Numbered from the stretch's first letter, positions 22,008 through 31,107 are shown. The stretch is DNA of 38,055 nucleotides from Limiplasma sp036652695 (GCA_036652695.1 JAVVVJ010000020.1:1-38055); one strand, 5' to 3'. Program-made: numbers and translations. The notes: generated from the letters alone by a model not told the origin.

Positions 22008-24179
22008 ATGACAGAGATTTTGATTGATAAGCAATTGATTCATCTTCGCAACGCGCGCGTCAGCTATGCAATGCACCTGCTGCCGGGCGGCTTTCCCATG
22101 CATCTCTACTTTGGCGCAAGGCTGGAGGAGGTAAGCCCCCTGCCAGCGCTGCGCCGCTGTGGCCTGCCAACGGACGGCACCTTCAGCGTTCATGCCTGCG
22201 CGCTGGATCATACGCCGCAGGAATACCCCGCCTTTGGCTTTAGCGACATGCGCGAGGGCGCTTTCACGGTGCGTGCGGCCAGCGGTTCGCGCACCAGCGA
22301 TTTGCGCTTTGTTTCCGCTACGGCGCAGGAGGGAAAGCCCGCGCTTGGCGGCCTGCCCGCCACCTTCGCAAGCGATGCCAAAACCTTGCGGTTGGTGCTT
22401 CGCGATGTGGTGAGTGGCTTGCGCGTAACGCTTTGCTACACGATCTTTGAGGATGTGGACGCGATTGCCCGGAGCGTGTTGTTTGAAAACGAAGGCGCAA
22501 GCGACCTGCACATTGAGCGCGCCATGAGCCTCTGCTTGGATTTGACGGATGCTGACTATGAGCTGATCACGCTTTCGGGCGCGTGGTCGCGCGAGCGCGA
22601 GGTGATCCGTCGCCCGCTTGCGCCCGGTGAAACGAGCGTATCCAGCGTGCGCGGCGCGAGCAGCCTGCAAGCCTCGCCTTTTGTGGCGCTGGCTCGCCCG
22701 GATGCCACGGAATGCGCGGGCGAGGTGATCGGCGCTGCGCTGGTATATAGCGGCAATTTCTATGCGGGCGTGCATGTGGATCAGCATCGCATGGCGCGTT
22801 TGATGCTTGGCCTGCACGATCACGATTTTGAATGGGCGCTTGCGCCTAGGGAAACGTTCCAAACGCCTGAGGCGCTGCTCGCGTACTCCGCTGAGGGCTT
22901 CAACGGTATGAGCGCACAGTTTCACCGCCTGTGTGCGGAGCATCTTGTGCGCGGCAAATACGCACACGCCCCGCGCCCTATCCTCATTAACAACTGGGAG
23001 GCCACCTATTTCAATTTTGACGAAGAAAAGCTCCTCACCATTGCCAAAACCGCTGCAAAGGTGGGCGTGGAGCTGTTTGTGCTGGATGATGGATGGTTTG
23101 GCCGTCGCAATGACGATACGACCTCCCTTGGGGATTGGCAGGTAGATGAGCGCAAGCTGCCGCACGGCTTGGGTTCGCTGGCAGAGCAAATTCACGGCTT
23201 GGGGCTGAAGCTCGGGCTGTGGTTTGAACCGGAGATGATCAGCGTGCAGAGCAAGCTCTACCGCGCGCATCCCGATTGGTGCATTCACGCGGAGGGCTAC
23301 GAGCGCGTGGAGTACCGCCAGCAGCTGGTGCTGGATTTGAGCCGCGCGGAGGTGTGCGAGCATGTGTACCGCTCCGTGCGCGATATTCTCGCCGCCAGCC
23401 CCATCGACTATGTGAAATGGGATATGAACCGTAACTTTACGGACATTGGCTCCGCAGCGCTTCCCCCCGAACGCCAAAAGGAGCTTGCGCATCGCTACAT
23501 GCTAGGCCTGTACGGCGTGCTGGAACGGCTGACAACGGAATTTCCGGATGTGCTGTTTGAAAGCTGCGCTTCCGGCGGAGGGCGCTTTGATCTTGGCATG
23601 CTTTATTATATGCCGCAGACATGGTGCTCTGATAATACCGATGCGGTTTCCCGGGGGCGGATTCAGTACGGCAGTTCCATGGTGTTCCCGCCTTTCAGCA
23701 TGGGCGCGCATGTGAGCGCCGTACCCAACCACCAAACCGGGCGCATTACGCCGCTTGCGACGCGTGCAAGCGTGGCCATGAGCGGCTGCTTTGGGTATGA
23801 GTTGGATTTGAACGCGCTTTCGGCAGAGGAAATTCAGGAAGTAGCCCGGCAGATCGAGCGCGTCAAGAAATTGCGCCAGACGCTGCTGTACGGGCGCTTC
23901 TATCGCCTGCGCTCGCCCTTTGAGGGGGACGAAACGGCATGGATTACCGTAGCGCCTGATCAGCGGGAGGCGGTGCTGCTGTTCATGCGTGCCATGGCGC
24001 GTGCAAACACGATGCCGGAGCTTGTGCGGCTTTATGGGCTGAACGCGGACATGCGCTACCGCGTGGAGGAAACCGGCGAAAGCTATGGTGGGGATCAGCT
24101 GATGCAACAGGGCTTGTGCTTTGCGCTACCCACGGGCGACGCGGCGAGCGTGAGCCTGACGCTGCGCGCCCTGGAATAG
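22008..24179 (+). CDS. Alpha-galactosidase, GH36 family
   Basis: 723 aa, hydrolyses terminal alpha-galactose from raffinose-type sugars and melibiose. No signal peptide is seen, so it is probably cytoplasmic. An N-terminal beta-sandwich domain precedes the TIM barrel, which begins near PILINNWEATYFNFDEEKLL. The nucleophile motif is YVKWDMNRNFTD and the acid/base motif is TWCSDNTDAVSR; FVLDDGWFG and LGLWFEPEMI are also typical. The ATG at 22008 matches the usual family start and follows GAAGGA; the in-frame ATG at 21990 with GAGGGG is a real alternative. It stands alone, divergent from phosphoglucomutase, and is mechanistically unrelated to the GH4 enzyme at 5475. Confidence 0.93.
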   Translation: MTEILIDKQLIHLRNARVSYAMHLLPGGFPMHLYFGARLEEVSPLPALRRCGLPTDGTFSVHACALDHTPQEYPAFGFSDMREGAFTVRAASGSRTSDLRFVSATAQEGKPALGGLPATFASDAKTLRLVLRDVVSGLRVTLCYTIFEDVDAIARSVLFENEGASDLHIERAMSLCLDLTDADYELITLSGAWSREREVIRRPLAPGETSVSSVRGASSLQASPFVALARPDATECAGEVIGAALVYSGNFYAGVHVDQHRMARLMLGLHDHDFEWALAPRETFQTPEALLAYSAEGFNGMSAQFHRLCAEHLVRGKYAHAPRPILINNWEATYFNFDEEKLLTIAKTAAKVGVELFVLDDGWFGRRNDDTTSLGDWQVDERKLPHGLGSLAEQIHGLGLKLGLWFEPEMISVQSKLYRAHPDWCIHAEGYERVEYRQQLVLDLSRAEVCEHVYRSVRDILAASPIDYVKWDMNRNFTDIGSAALPPERQKELAHRYMLGLYGVLERLTTEFPDVLFESCASGGGRFDLGMLYYMPQTWCSDNTDAVSRGRIQYGSSMVFPPFSMGAHVSAVPNHQTGRITPLATRASVAMSGCFGYELDLNALSAEEIQEVARQIERVKKLRQTLLYGRFYRLRSPFEGDETAWITVAPDQREAVLLFMRAMARANTMPELVRLYGLNADMRYRVEETGESYGGDQLMQQGLCFALPTGDAASVSLTLRALE

Positions 24180-24212
24180 GCGCGCCGCAATATAGCATGT
24201 TTCGCGGAATCG

Positions 24213-24221
24213 TGGTATAAT
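24213..24221 (+). promoter_or_regulatory. Extended -10 promoter of the ABC-2 exporter operon
   Basis: TG at 24213-24214, one base, then a perfect TATAAT (24216-24221). The -35 region is poor, as is usual with extended -10 promoters. A GTCCC/GGGAC stem-loop lies in the short leader before the GTG start at 24269. Confidence 0.7.
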
Positions 24222-24268
24222 AGGCCTCCCAATGTCCCGTTGCTACAAGGGACGGCTAGGAGGTCGCA

Positions 24269-25243
24269 GTGCTTACCCTTTCTCATATTCATAAAACCTA
24301 TCGCGTGGCTCGCCGAAACGCGGGCATGAAAAACGCCGTGAAGGCGCTCTTTCAACGCGAGTACGAAACGGTACACGCTTTAAATGACATTAGCTTTACC
24401 ATCCGCGATGGCGAGATGGTCGGCTACATCGGCCCCAACGGGGCGGGCAAGAGCAGCACCATCAAGGTGATGAGCGGCATCCTGACGCCCGATTGTGGCG
24501 AGTGTGTGATTGACGGCCTCACGCCATGGAAAAACCGGCGCGAGCATGTCAAGAACATTGGCGTGGTCTTTGGTCAGCGCTCGCAGCTGTGGTGGGACGT
24601 GCCCGTTGCGGACTCGTTTGCGCTGCTTCGCGGGCTGTACGATGTGGAACCCGCCGCCTATCGCCGCGACCTTGCCGAGCTTACGGAAACGCTGGAGCTT
24701 GGCACGCTGCTCAAAACCCCCGCGCGCCAGCTCAGCTTGGGGCAGCGCATGCGCTGCGAGATCGCGGCGTCGCTGCTGCACAGGCCAAAGCTCCTGTTTT
24801 TGGATGAACCGACCATCGGGCTGGATGCGGTGAGCAAAAATGCCGTGCGCGCCTTTGTGAAGCGTATGAACCGTGAGCGGGGTACCACCGTGATCCTTAC
24901 CACACACGATATGCAGGATATTGAGGCGCTGACCGAGCGCATTTTGTTGATCGGCAAGGGGCGCATTTTGCTGGATGGCGCTCTGAACGATATCAAGGAG
25001 CGCTATGCGCGTAGGCGCACCGTTACCGTGACCTACGCGGGCGGCGAATTCCCGCTGGCGGAGGGGCTTTCACAGGTAGAGACAAGCGGGGGGCGCGCGG
25101 TCTTTGCTGTGGATACGCAGGCGCTGCCCATCTCGCGCGCCATCGCGCTGCTGAGCGGGGCGCTGGAGGTGCGCGACCTATGCGTTGAGGGCGTTTCGGC
25201 GGAAGAAATGGTATTGCAGCTCTATGAGGAATTCCACCTATGA
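24269..25243 (+). CDS. ABC-2 type exporter ATP-binding protein
   Basis: 324 aa ATPase that powers export through two permeases encoded next to it. The Walker A motif GPNGAGKSS is at 55-63, the Q-loop Gln103 in VFGQRSQLWWD, the signature LSLGQ at 155-159, Walker B LLFLDEPT at 175-182 and the switch His in TTHDMQDIE. A C-terminal extension of about 80 residues follows, as in DrrA-like and Wzm/Wzt-like ATPases. The GTG start has GGAGG five bases upstream. The ATG of the first permease overlaps its stop codon. Substrate unknown. Confidence 0.92.
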   Translation: MLTLSHIHKTYRVARRNAGMKNAVKALFQREYETVHALNDISFTIRDGEMVGYIGPNGAGKSSTIKVMSGILTPDCGECVIDGLTPWKNRREHVKNIGVVFGQRSQLWWDVPVADSFALLRGLYDVEPAAYRRDLAELTETLELGTLLKTPARQLSLGQRMRCEIAASLLHRPKLLFLDEPTIGLDAVSKNAVRAFVKRMNRERGTTVILTTHDMQDIEALTERILLIGKGRILLDGALNDIKERYARRRTVTVTYAGGEFPLAEGLSQVETSGGRAVFAVDTQALPISRAIALLSGALEVRDLCVEGVSAEEMVLQLYEEFHL

Positions 25244-26043
25244 AAAAATACCTCAGCCTCCTGCGCATCCGCTTTCTAACGGGGTTGCAGTATCGCACCG
25301 CCGCCGCTGCCGGCGCAGCCACGCAGCTTGCGTGGGGCATGATGGAGCTGCTGCTCTTTCGTGCTTTCTACCGTGCCAATGCCAGCGCCTTTCCGATGAC
25401 GTTCCAACAGCTTGCCGCCTACATCTGGCTTCAACAGGCGTTTATGCCGCTGGTTATGAATTGGCTTTGGGATATGGAGCTGTTTGAAAGCATTCAAACC
25501 GGCGGCGTGGCATATGAGCTTACGCGCCCGGTGAACCTGTATGCCATGTGGTATGTCAAGCTGCTCGCGCTTAGGCTGTCAAAGGCCGCGCTGCGCTGCT
25601 TGCCGGTGCTGGCGGTGGCGTTGCTGCTGCCCCCGCCCTATCGCCTGATGCTTCCGGCAGATATGGGAAGCTTTGTGCTGTTTGCGTTCACACTCGTGTT
25701 GAGCACGCTCACGGTGGTGGCTTTTGGCATGCCGATTTACATTTCGGCCTTCTATATGGTTTCGCCGCTGGGGTTGCGCATCGTGGTGGCTACCTTTGCG
25801 GATTTTTTCTGCGGCGCGCTCATTCCGCTGCCCTTCTTTCCGGATGAATTTCGCGCGGTGCTGGAGCTGCTGCCCTTTGGCGCGATGCAAAACCTGCCCC
25901 TGCTCATCTACAGCGGCAGTCTCACCGGCATGGAGGCGCTTCGCGGCGTGTGCGTGCAGCTTGGCTGGCTTGCGGCGCTGGTTGCGCTTGGCGCGTGGTG
26001 GATGCGAAGAGCCGTGCGCAAAACCGTTGTGCAGGGCGGTTGA
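25240..26043 (+). CDS. ABC-2 family exporter permease (first)
   Basis: 267 aa membrane protein with about six hydrophobic segments and no periplasmic domain. The N-terminal KKYLSLLRIRFLTGLQYRTAA and the later GGVAYELTRPVNLYAMWY resemble permeases of the ABC2_membrane_6 type, which occur as an unequal pair with one ATPase. Its ATG overlaps the ATPase stop by four bases (ATGA). It probably pairs with the product of the gene at 26107. Confidence 0.87.
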   Translation: MKKYLSLLRIRFLTGLQYRTAAAAGAATQLAWGMMELLLFRAFYRANASAFPMTFQQLAAYIWLQQAFMPLVMNWLWDMELFESIQTGGVAYELTRPVNLYAMWYVKLLALRLSKAALRCLPVLAVALLLPPPYRLMLPADMGSFVLFAFTLVLSTLTVVAFGMPIYISAFYMVSPLGLRIVVATFADFFCGALIPLPFFPDEFRAVLELLPFGAMQNLPLLIYSGSLTGMEALRGVCVQLGWLAALVALGAWWMRRAVRKTVVQGG

Positions 26044-26106
26044 GCGTGACTCGGCCGGGCATCCGCGTGAAACGGATGCATGATGATCCAGCAAGGAGGG
26101 GTTTCT

Positions 26107-26883
26107 ATGCGGCTATACCTGCACTTCCTCGCCATTGGGCTCAAGAGCCAGATGCAGTACAAGGCATCGTTTTTGATGACGCTGTTTGGGCAGGCGCTCG
26201 CCTCCTTTACGGCGCTGTGGGGCATTGCGTTTATGCTGCAACGCTTCCACCAAGTGGATGGCTTCACCTTTAGCGAGGTGCTCCTCTGCTTTGCATCGGT
26301 ACTGATGGCGTTTTCACTGGCGGAATGCTTTGCGCGCGGCTTTGACCGGTTTCCCGTGATGATTGGCAATGGTGAGTTCGACCGTATTTTGGTGCGCCCG
26401 CGTAGCGTGATCTTTCAGGTGCTGGCCTCCAAACCGGATTTTACACGCCTTGGCAGGCTTGTGCAGGCGGTGCTTGTGCTCAGCTATGCCATGCCGAGCA
26501 GCGGCGTTGTGTGGACATGGGATAAGCTGCTCACCTTGGCTTCCATGATCCTTTCAGGCGCGGTGCTGTTTTCCTCGCTTTTTTTGCTCTATGCGGGGCT
26601 TTGCTTTTTTACGATTGAGGGGCTGGAGGTCATGAACCTCTTAACCGATGGCGGGCGTGAATTTGGTTCGTATCCGCTATCCATCTATGGGCCGGAGGTG
26701 CTTCGGTTTTTTACCTATGTGGTTCCGCTGGCGCTGGTGCAGTATTATCCGCTGCTTTATCTGCTGGATCGCGGAGGCAGCTGGCTATGGATGCTCGCGC
26801 CGCTGCCCGCGTGCCTGTTTGCGCTGCCGAGCTATGCCGTGTGGCGAATTGGACTGAGGCACTACCGATCTGTGGGATCATAA
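26107..26883 (+). CDS. ABC-2 family exporter permease (second)
   Basis: 258 aa, about six membrane segments. The motif GEFDRILVRPRSVIFQVLA parallels the GGVAYELTRPVNLYAMW loop of the first permease, supporting a heterodimer. The ATG at 26107 is chosen because AAGGAGGGG lies seven bases upstream; an open extension of nine codons lacks a ribosome binding site. It is the last gene of the operon and is followed by a long hairpin. What the exporter moves is not shown. Confidence 0.87.
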   Translation: MRLYLHFLAIGLKSQMQYKASFLMTLFGQALASFTALWGIAFMLQRFHQVDGFTFSEVLLCFASVLMAFSLAECFARGFDRFPVMIGNGEFDRILVRPRSVIFQVLASKPDFTRLGRLVQAVLVLSYAMPSSGVVWTWDKLLTLASMILSGAVLFSSLFLLYAGLCFFTIEGLEVMNLLTDGGREFGSYPLSIYGPEVLRFFTYVVPLALVQYYPLLYLLDRGGSWLWMLAPLPACLFALPSYAVWRIGLRHYRSVGS

Positions 26884-26905
26884 ACGATTAAATATTTCCA
26901 GATGT

Positions 26906-26962
26906 CAAAACGCTTCTTTCCGTAAAGACTTCGTTTGAAGAAGTTCGGAAAGAGGCGTTTTG
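26906..26962 (+). terminator. Long hairpin ending the exporter operon and covering the spoIVB ribosome binding site
   Basis: Seventeen bases at 26906-26922 pair with 26946-26962 (one G-U pair), and ACTTC/GAAGT arms fold inside the loop. The right arm ends in TTTT. The same arm contains the AGAGG that serves as ribosome binding site for spoIVB, whose ATG begins two bases later. Confidence 0.7.
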
Positions 26963-26963
26963 A

Positions 26964-28235
26964 ATGGATCATCGTTTTCATCGTCCGGCTGGACGGGCAC
27001 GCAAGGCTGTAGGCTGGGTGGTGAGCGCATTTTTGATGCTCGCGTATTTTTCGCCGCAGGCGGAACTGCTGCGCTCCTTGCCCGATACCCTGAGCGTTGC
27101 CATGGGGCAGACCGCTGTGGTGGATACCGCCTTTCCTTTGCGGGTAAGCATTTCCGAGGGCGATGTGCAGGCCAATTCCTCCATGGATGAGGGCTTGGGC
27201 GGCGTGGAGCTGGTGGCGGGGGAGCGGGGGAGCAGCAAGGCAACCATCAGCCTCTTCGGCCTGCTGCCATTGCGCGATGTGGAAATTGACGTGCGCGATG
27301 ACCTGCGCCTGTTCCCCGGTGGGCAGGCGGTTGGCGTTGCGCTGCATACGCGCGGCGTGCTGGTGGTGGGCACGAGCGACCTGACGGGCACCTTAAGCCC
27401 TGCGCGGATGGCGGGGCTTAAGGTGGGAGACCTGATCACCGAGGTGGGGGGCAGGACGCTGGATAGCACCACCCAGCTGACCGACCTTGTGGCTGCCTCC
27501 GGCGCGGCGCCTCTGCCAATGAAGGTTAGGCGTGGCGAAAGCACCCTTGCCCTCACCTTAGAGCCAAAGCTTGACGATCAAACGGGCACCTATCGCATCG
27601 GCGCATGGGTGCGCGACAGCACCGCAGGCGTAGGCACGCTTTCCTTCTATGGCGAGGTGAAGGAGAATGAGGGCGTGATTTACGGCGCGCTTGGACATGC
27701 CATTACGGATATGGACACGCAGCAGGTGCTGACTGTGGGGCGCGGCGAAATCCTTCTAGCGGATGTGGTAGACGTGCGCAAGGGTCAGAGCGGTGTGCCC
27801 GGCGAACTTAAAGGAAGCTTCCTGCGGGAAAACCGCGTGCTGGGCGGCATCCGCCTCAACAACCTGTTCGGCATTTACGGTGCGCTGCAAAATCCGCCTA
27901 AGCACCCCCTCTACCCGGATGGCTTGCCCATCGGCCGCAAGGATGCCGTGCATACTGGCAAGGCCTCCATTCTTTGCACGGTAGGCGCGGAAGGCATGAA
28001 GGAGTACGAGATTGAGCTGATGGAGGTCGCCCGCCAGACCGCCCCCGCCCAACGTAGCATGGTGCTTCAAGTAACCGATGCGGAGCTGCTCGCCAAAACT
28101 GGCGGCATCGTGCAGGGCATGAGCGGCAGCCCCATTTTGCAGGATGGCAGGCTCATCGGCGCGGTCACTCACGTCTTTGTCAACGACCCCACCATGGGCT
28201 ACGGCCTCTTTGTGGAATGGATGCTCGCGCAGTAA
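26964..28235 (+). CDS. spoIVB: SpoIVB serine peptidase (sporulation sigma-K checkpoint)
   Basis: 423 aa, family S55. It is made in the forespore, secreted into the intermembrane space, and signals the SpoIVF complex to activate sigma-K in the mother cell. A membrane anchor lies at about 14-30, a PDZ domain at about 125-200 (ARMAGLKVGDLITEVGG), and the peptidase domain after 220. The expected triad is His245 (GALGHAITD), Asp372 and Ser387 (GIVQGMSGSP), each nine residues later than His236, Asp363 and Ser378 of the B. subtilis protein. The C-terminus VTHVFVNDPTMGYGLFVEWM is also characteristic. Its presence indicates sporulation capacity. No recN or spo0A flanks it, unlike the usual order. The upstream hairpin may restrict translation of read-through transcripts. 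Confidence 0.95.
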   Translation: MDHRFHRPAGRARKAVGWVVSAFLMLAYFSPQAELLRSLPDTLSVAMGQTAVVDTAFPLRVSISEGDVQANSSMDEGLGGVELVAGERGSSKATISLFGLLPLRDVEIDVRDDLRLFPGGQAVGVALHTRGVLVVGTSDLTGTLSPARMAGLKVGDLITEVGGRTLDSTTQLTDLVAASGAAPLPMKVRRGESTLALTLEPKLDDQTGTYRIGAWVRDSTAGVGTLSFYGEVKENEGVIYGALGHAITDMDTQQVLTVGRGEILLADVVDVRKGQSGVPGELKGSFLRENRVLGGIRLNNLFGIYGALQNPPKHPLYPDGLPIGRKDAVHTGKASILCTVGAEGMKEYEIELMEVARQTAPAQRSMVLQVTDAELLAKTGGIVQGMSGSPILQDGRLIGAVTHVFVNDPTMGYGLFVEWMLAQ

Positions 28236-28271
28236 AGGCCGCGGTTCACTGCGCGCGGACTTTTGTAGCAG

Positions 28272-28300
28272 TAGCCATTTTGCAAAGAAAAGCGTATACT
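28272..28300 (+). promoter_or_regulatory. Promoter of the PHP-domain gene
   Basis: TAGCCA (28272-28277), a 17-bp spacer and TATACT (28295-28300), 25 bp before the start codon. Confidence 0.6.
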
Positions 28301-28325
28301 CAAAAGAAAAAAAGGAGGAGTGCCA

Positions 28326-29111
28326 ATGCTGAGCATTCACCACGATTTGCATTGCCACACGCGGCTGTCAAGCTGCTGCGAGGATCCAACCATGACGCCG
28401 GAGGCCATTGTGAGGCATGCTGTGAGCGCGGGGTATGACACGGTATGCATCACGGATCACTTGTGGGATCGGAGGGTTGCGGGCGCGTCCGCATGGTACG
28501 CGCCGCAGGATATCGCACACATTTGCCAGAACCTTCCGCTTCCGCAGGCCGATGGGCTGCGCGTGCTGTTTGGCTGCGAAACAGAGTATTGCGGTCATGG
28601 CAAATTAGGCCTTGCAAAGGAGAGCTTCGAGCGGTTTGATTTGATTCTCATCCCACCAAACCATATGCATATGGGCGCTTTCACGCGACCGCCGCAAGTG
28701 GACACGGAGGAGAAAATGGCGGAGCTTTTTATGGAGCGTCTGGAGGAAATCGCCTCTTTGGCGCTTCCGTGGCGCAAGGTTGGCATTGCGCACCTGACCT
28801 GCCCTTTGCTATTTTCGGAAGGCTCGGTGGTGAAAGTGCTGGAGCATATGAACACGGAACGTCTCTGCAAGGTGTTTGCGCTCTGGGCGGCGGAACGTGC
28901 GGGCATTGAGCTGAACGCTCACGCGTTTGGGGAATATGCCGAAGCGCCCGATGCGTACTGCCGCTTCTATGGCTTGGCGAAGGAGGCGGGCTGCCGCTTC
29001 TATTACGGCTCGGATGCCCATGCGGTTCATGACCTGGATTGCGCTGTTCCGGAGGCGTTTGTGCAGGCCTTGAAGCTCACGGAGCAGGATCGCTTTATGC
29101 CCGTATCCTGA
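28326..29111 (+). CDS. PHP-domain metal-dependent phosphoesterase
   Basis: 261 aa hydrolase of the PHP (polymerase and histidinol phosphatase) superfamily with a three-metal site. The first motif is HHDLHCHTRLS (5-15), followed by CITDHLWD, the metal-ligand Glu in FGCETEY, HMHMG, and the C-terminal GSDAHAVHDLD. It resembles the histidinol-phosphatase branch, but no histidine genes are near and the substrate is not assignable. The ATG at 28326 has AGGAGG seven bases upstream; the GTG at 28320 overlaps that site. It has its own promoter and terminator. Confidence 0.85.
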   Translation: MLSIHHDLHCHTRLSSCCEDPTMTPEAIVRHAVSAGYDTVCITDHLWDRRVAGASAWYAPQDIAHICQNLPLPQADGLRVLFGCETEYCGHGKLGLAKESFERFDLILIPPNHMHMGAFTRPPQVDTEEKMAELFMERLEEIASLALPWRKVGIAHLTCPLLFSEGSVVKVLEHMNTERLCKVFALWAAERAGIELNAHAFGEYAEAPDAYCRFYGLAKEAGCRFYYGSDAHAVHDLDCAVPEAFVQALKLTEQDRFMPVS

Positions 29112-29127
29112 ACCGGTTGTCATGCGG

Positions 29128-29160
29128 CAAAAAAAGGCTCAAGGGCAAAGCCCCTGAGCC
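29128..29160 (-). terminator. Terminator of the leftward prfC-to-nadE operon
   Basis: GGCTCAAGGGC (29136-29146) pairs with GCCCCTGAGCC (29150-29160) around three bases. Read leftward, seven T follow. Confidence 0.85.
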
Positions 29161-29164
29161 GTGT

Positions 29165-29189
29165 GCGGGGCGAAATGCCTCGCTTTTTT
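29165..29189 (+). terminator. Terminator of the PHP-domain gene
   Basis: GCGGGGC (29165-29171) pairs with GCCTCGC (29177-29183), followed by six T. It abuts the nadE stop codon, so two convergent terminators share this 80-bp gap. Confidence 0.8.
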
Positions 29190-29190
29190 G

Positions 29191-31092
29191 TTACTTCGCG
29201 TTTTCGGCCGTCCACATCCCATGCTTCATGTCGCTGGGCATGCGCCAGTCGCCGCGGGGGCTTAAGCTCACGCTGCCCACCTTGGGGCCATCGGGCGCGC
29301 AGTTGCGCTTGAACTGCTGGGTGAAGAATCGGCGAAGGAAGGTTTGCAGCTGCCCGGAAATCTTCGCGGCGTCATAGGTGCCGTTAAAGGCTTGAAGCGC
29401 GAGCGCACGTAGCTTTTCGGGAGCTGCGCCGCTATCCATCAGGTGATATAGGAAAAAATCGTGCAAGGCGTAATCGCCAAGAATGGTTTCGGTGCGCTGG
29501 GCAAGTTCCCCCTCGGTTACGGGCAGCAGCTCGGGGCTGATGGGGGTGTCGATCACGTCGCGGCAGATCTCTGCCACCACGTCGCCAAAGCTACATTCGC
29601 TTAGGTAGCGCACGAGGCTCTTGACGAGCGTCTTAGGCACGGAGCAATTGACGTTGTACATGCTCATGTGATCGCCATTATAGGTGCAAAAGCCGAGAGC
29701 CAGCTCGCTGAGGTCGCCGGTGCCAAGCACAATGCCGTTCCGTTGGTTGGCGTAGTCCATCAGAATCTGCGTGCGTTCGCGCGCCTGACTGTTTTCGTAG
29801 GTGACGTCATGCAGCAGCGCGTCGTGACCGATGTCGGCAAAATGCTGCGCGACCGCCGCACCGATGGGAATCTCGCTGGCGCTCACGCGGAGCGCCGCCA
29901 TCAGCTTGTCCGCGTTGGATTTTGTGCGTGCGCCCGTGCCCATGCCCGGCATGGTGATCGCGTGAATGCCCGTGCGCGCAAGGCCAAGCGCATCGTAGGC
30001 GCGTACGGCAACGAGCAGCGCCAAGGTGCTATCCAGCCCGCCGGATACGCCTACAACCACGTCCTTGCAGCGGATGGCGTTCAGCCGCGTCATGAGGCCG
30101 GTGCATTGAATTTGTACGATCTCCTCCAGCCGTTCCTGCGCAGCTGCGCCGGTTGGCACAAAGGGGAGCGGGTTGAGGGGGCGCAAAAAGGGCGGGGGCG
30201 CGGGCTTGCGTTCGCCTAGATCAATCCTGTGAAGGGGAGGCTCCTCGCGCCGTGGCATCTGGTGGAAGCTGCCGTTTCGCTGGCGTTGGTAGCGCAGGCG
30301 CTGCACATCAATATCCGCGATGGCGGTATCGCCCTCCATGCGGAAGCGTGCGCCCTCGGCGAGCGCGCGCCCATTTTCGTATACGCCTGTGTAGCCGCAG
30401 AACACAAGGTCGCTCGTGCTTTCGCCAAAGCCCGCGCAGGCGTAAGCATAGCCCGCGTAGAGCCGCCCGCTTTGCTGGCGCAAAAGCTCCTGGCGGTAGG
30501 CGTGCTTGCTCACTAAAGCGTTGGAGGCGCTTGGGTTGAGGATGATGTCCGCGCCCTCCACCGCGTATTGACAGCTTGGCGGGATGGGCGTCCAAAGATC
30601 CTCGCATATTTCCACCGCAAAGGTAAAATCGCCCATGCTGAACAAGCAGCTAGGCGCGAAGGGGCAGTCGAGGCCGCTTAGCAAAGGCTCCGCCTGCGCG
30701 CCGCTGACAAACCAGCGCGTTTCATAAAATTCGTTGCCATTGGGCAGGTAGGTTTTGGGTACGATGCCCCGCACCTTGCCGCCTTGCAGCACCGCTGCGC
30801 AGTTAAAAAGGCGACTGCGTTGGCTGATGGGCAGGCCGACGATGACGGCCATATCGCCCGTGAGGGCGGCAAGGTCAAGCATCGCCTGAAAGGCGCGCTG
30901 CTGTACCAGCTCCTGCGTGAGCAGGTCGCCCAGCGTGTACCCGGTTAGGCATAGCTCGGGGAACACGGCCACCTGTACGCCCTGTGCCTCAAGCCGCTGC
31001 ATGCGGGTCAGAATTTCCTGCTTGTTGCCTTCCACATCGCCTAGGTGTACGCGCACGCTTGCCGCCGCAATCCTCGCAAATCCCTTGGGCAT
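29191..31092 (-). CDS. nadE: Glutamine-dependent NAD+ synthetase
   Basis: 633 aa two-domain enzyme making NAD+ from nicotinic acid adenine dinucleotide, ATP and glutamine. The N-terminal nitrilase-type glutaminase has the triad Glu46 (FPELCLTGY), Lys113 (VPKTYLPN) and Cys163 (EICEDLW). The C-terminal synthetase has the ATP-pyrophosphatase loop GVSGGLDSTLAL near residue 350 and the block GTGDLSELALGFCTYNGDHMSMYNVN. The ATG at 31092 follows AAGGAGG. It is the last gene of the leftward operon, 15 bp after the NYN-LOTUS gene. Confidence 0.96.
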   Translation of the reverse strand: MPKGFARIAAASVRVHLGDVEGNKQEILTRMQRLEAQGVQVAVFPELCLTGYTLGDLLTQELVQQRAFQAMLDLAALTGDMAVIVGLPISQRSRLFNCAAVLQGGKVRGIVPKTYLPNGNEFYETRWFVSGAQAEPLLSGLDCPFAPSCLFSMGDFTFAVEICEDLWTPIPPSCQYAVEGADIILNPSASNALVSKHAYRQELLRQQSGRLYAGYAYACAGFGESTSDLVFCGYTGVYENGRALAEGARFRMEGDTAIADIDVQRLRYQRQRNGSFHQMPRREEPPLHRIDLGERKPAPPPFLRPLNPLPFVPTGAAAQERLEEIVQIQCTGLMTRLNAIRCKDVVVGVSGGLDSTLALLVAVRAYDALGLARTGIHAITMPGMGTGARTKSNADKLMAALRVSASEIPIGAAVAQHFADIGHDALLHDVTYENSQARERTQILMDYANQRNGIVLGTGDLSELALGFCTYNGDHMSMYNVNCSVPKTLVKSLVRYLSECSFGDVVAEICRDVIDTPISPELLPVTEGELAQRTETILGDYALHDFFLYHLMDSGAAPEKLRALALQAFNGTYDAAKISGQLQTFLRRFFTQQFKRNCAPDGPKVGSVSLSPRGDWRMPSDMKHGMWTAENAK

Positions 31093-31107
31093 AGCAATGC
31101 CTCCTTG

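Noticed and set aside
21936..23492. 518-codon leftward open frame opposite the GH36 gene
   Set aside because: Antisense shadow in G+C-rich coding DNA. The GH36 catalytic motifs are clear on the other strand.
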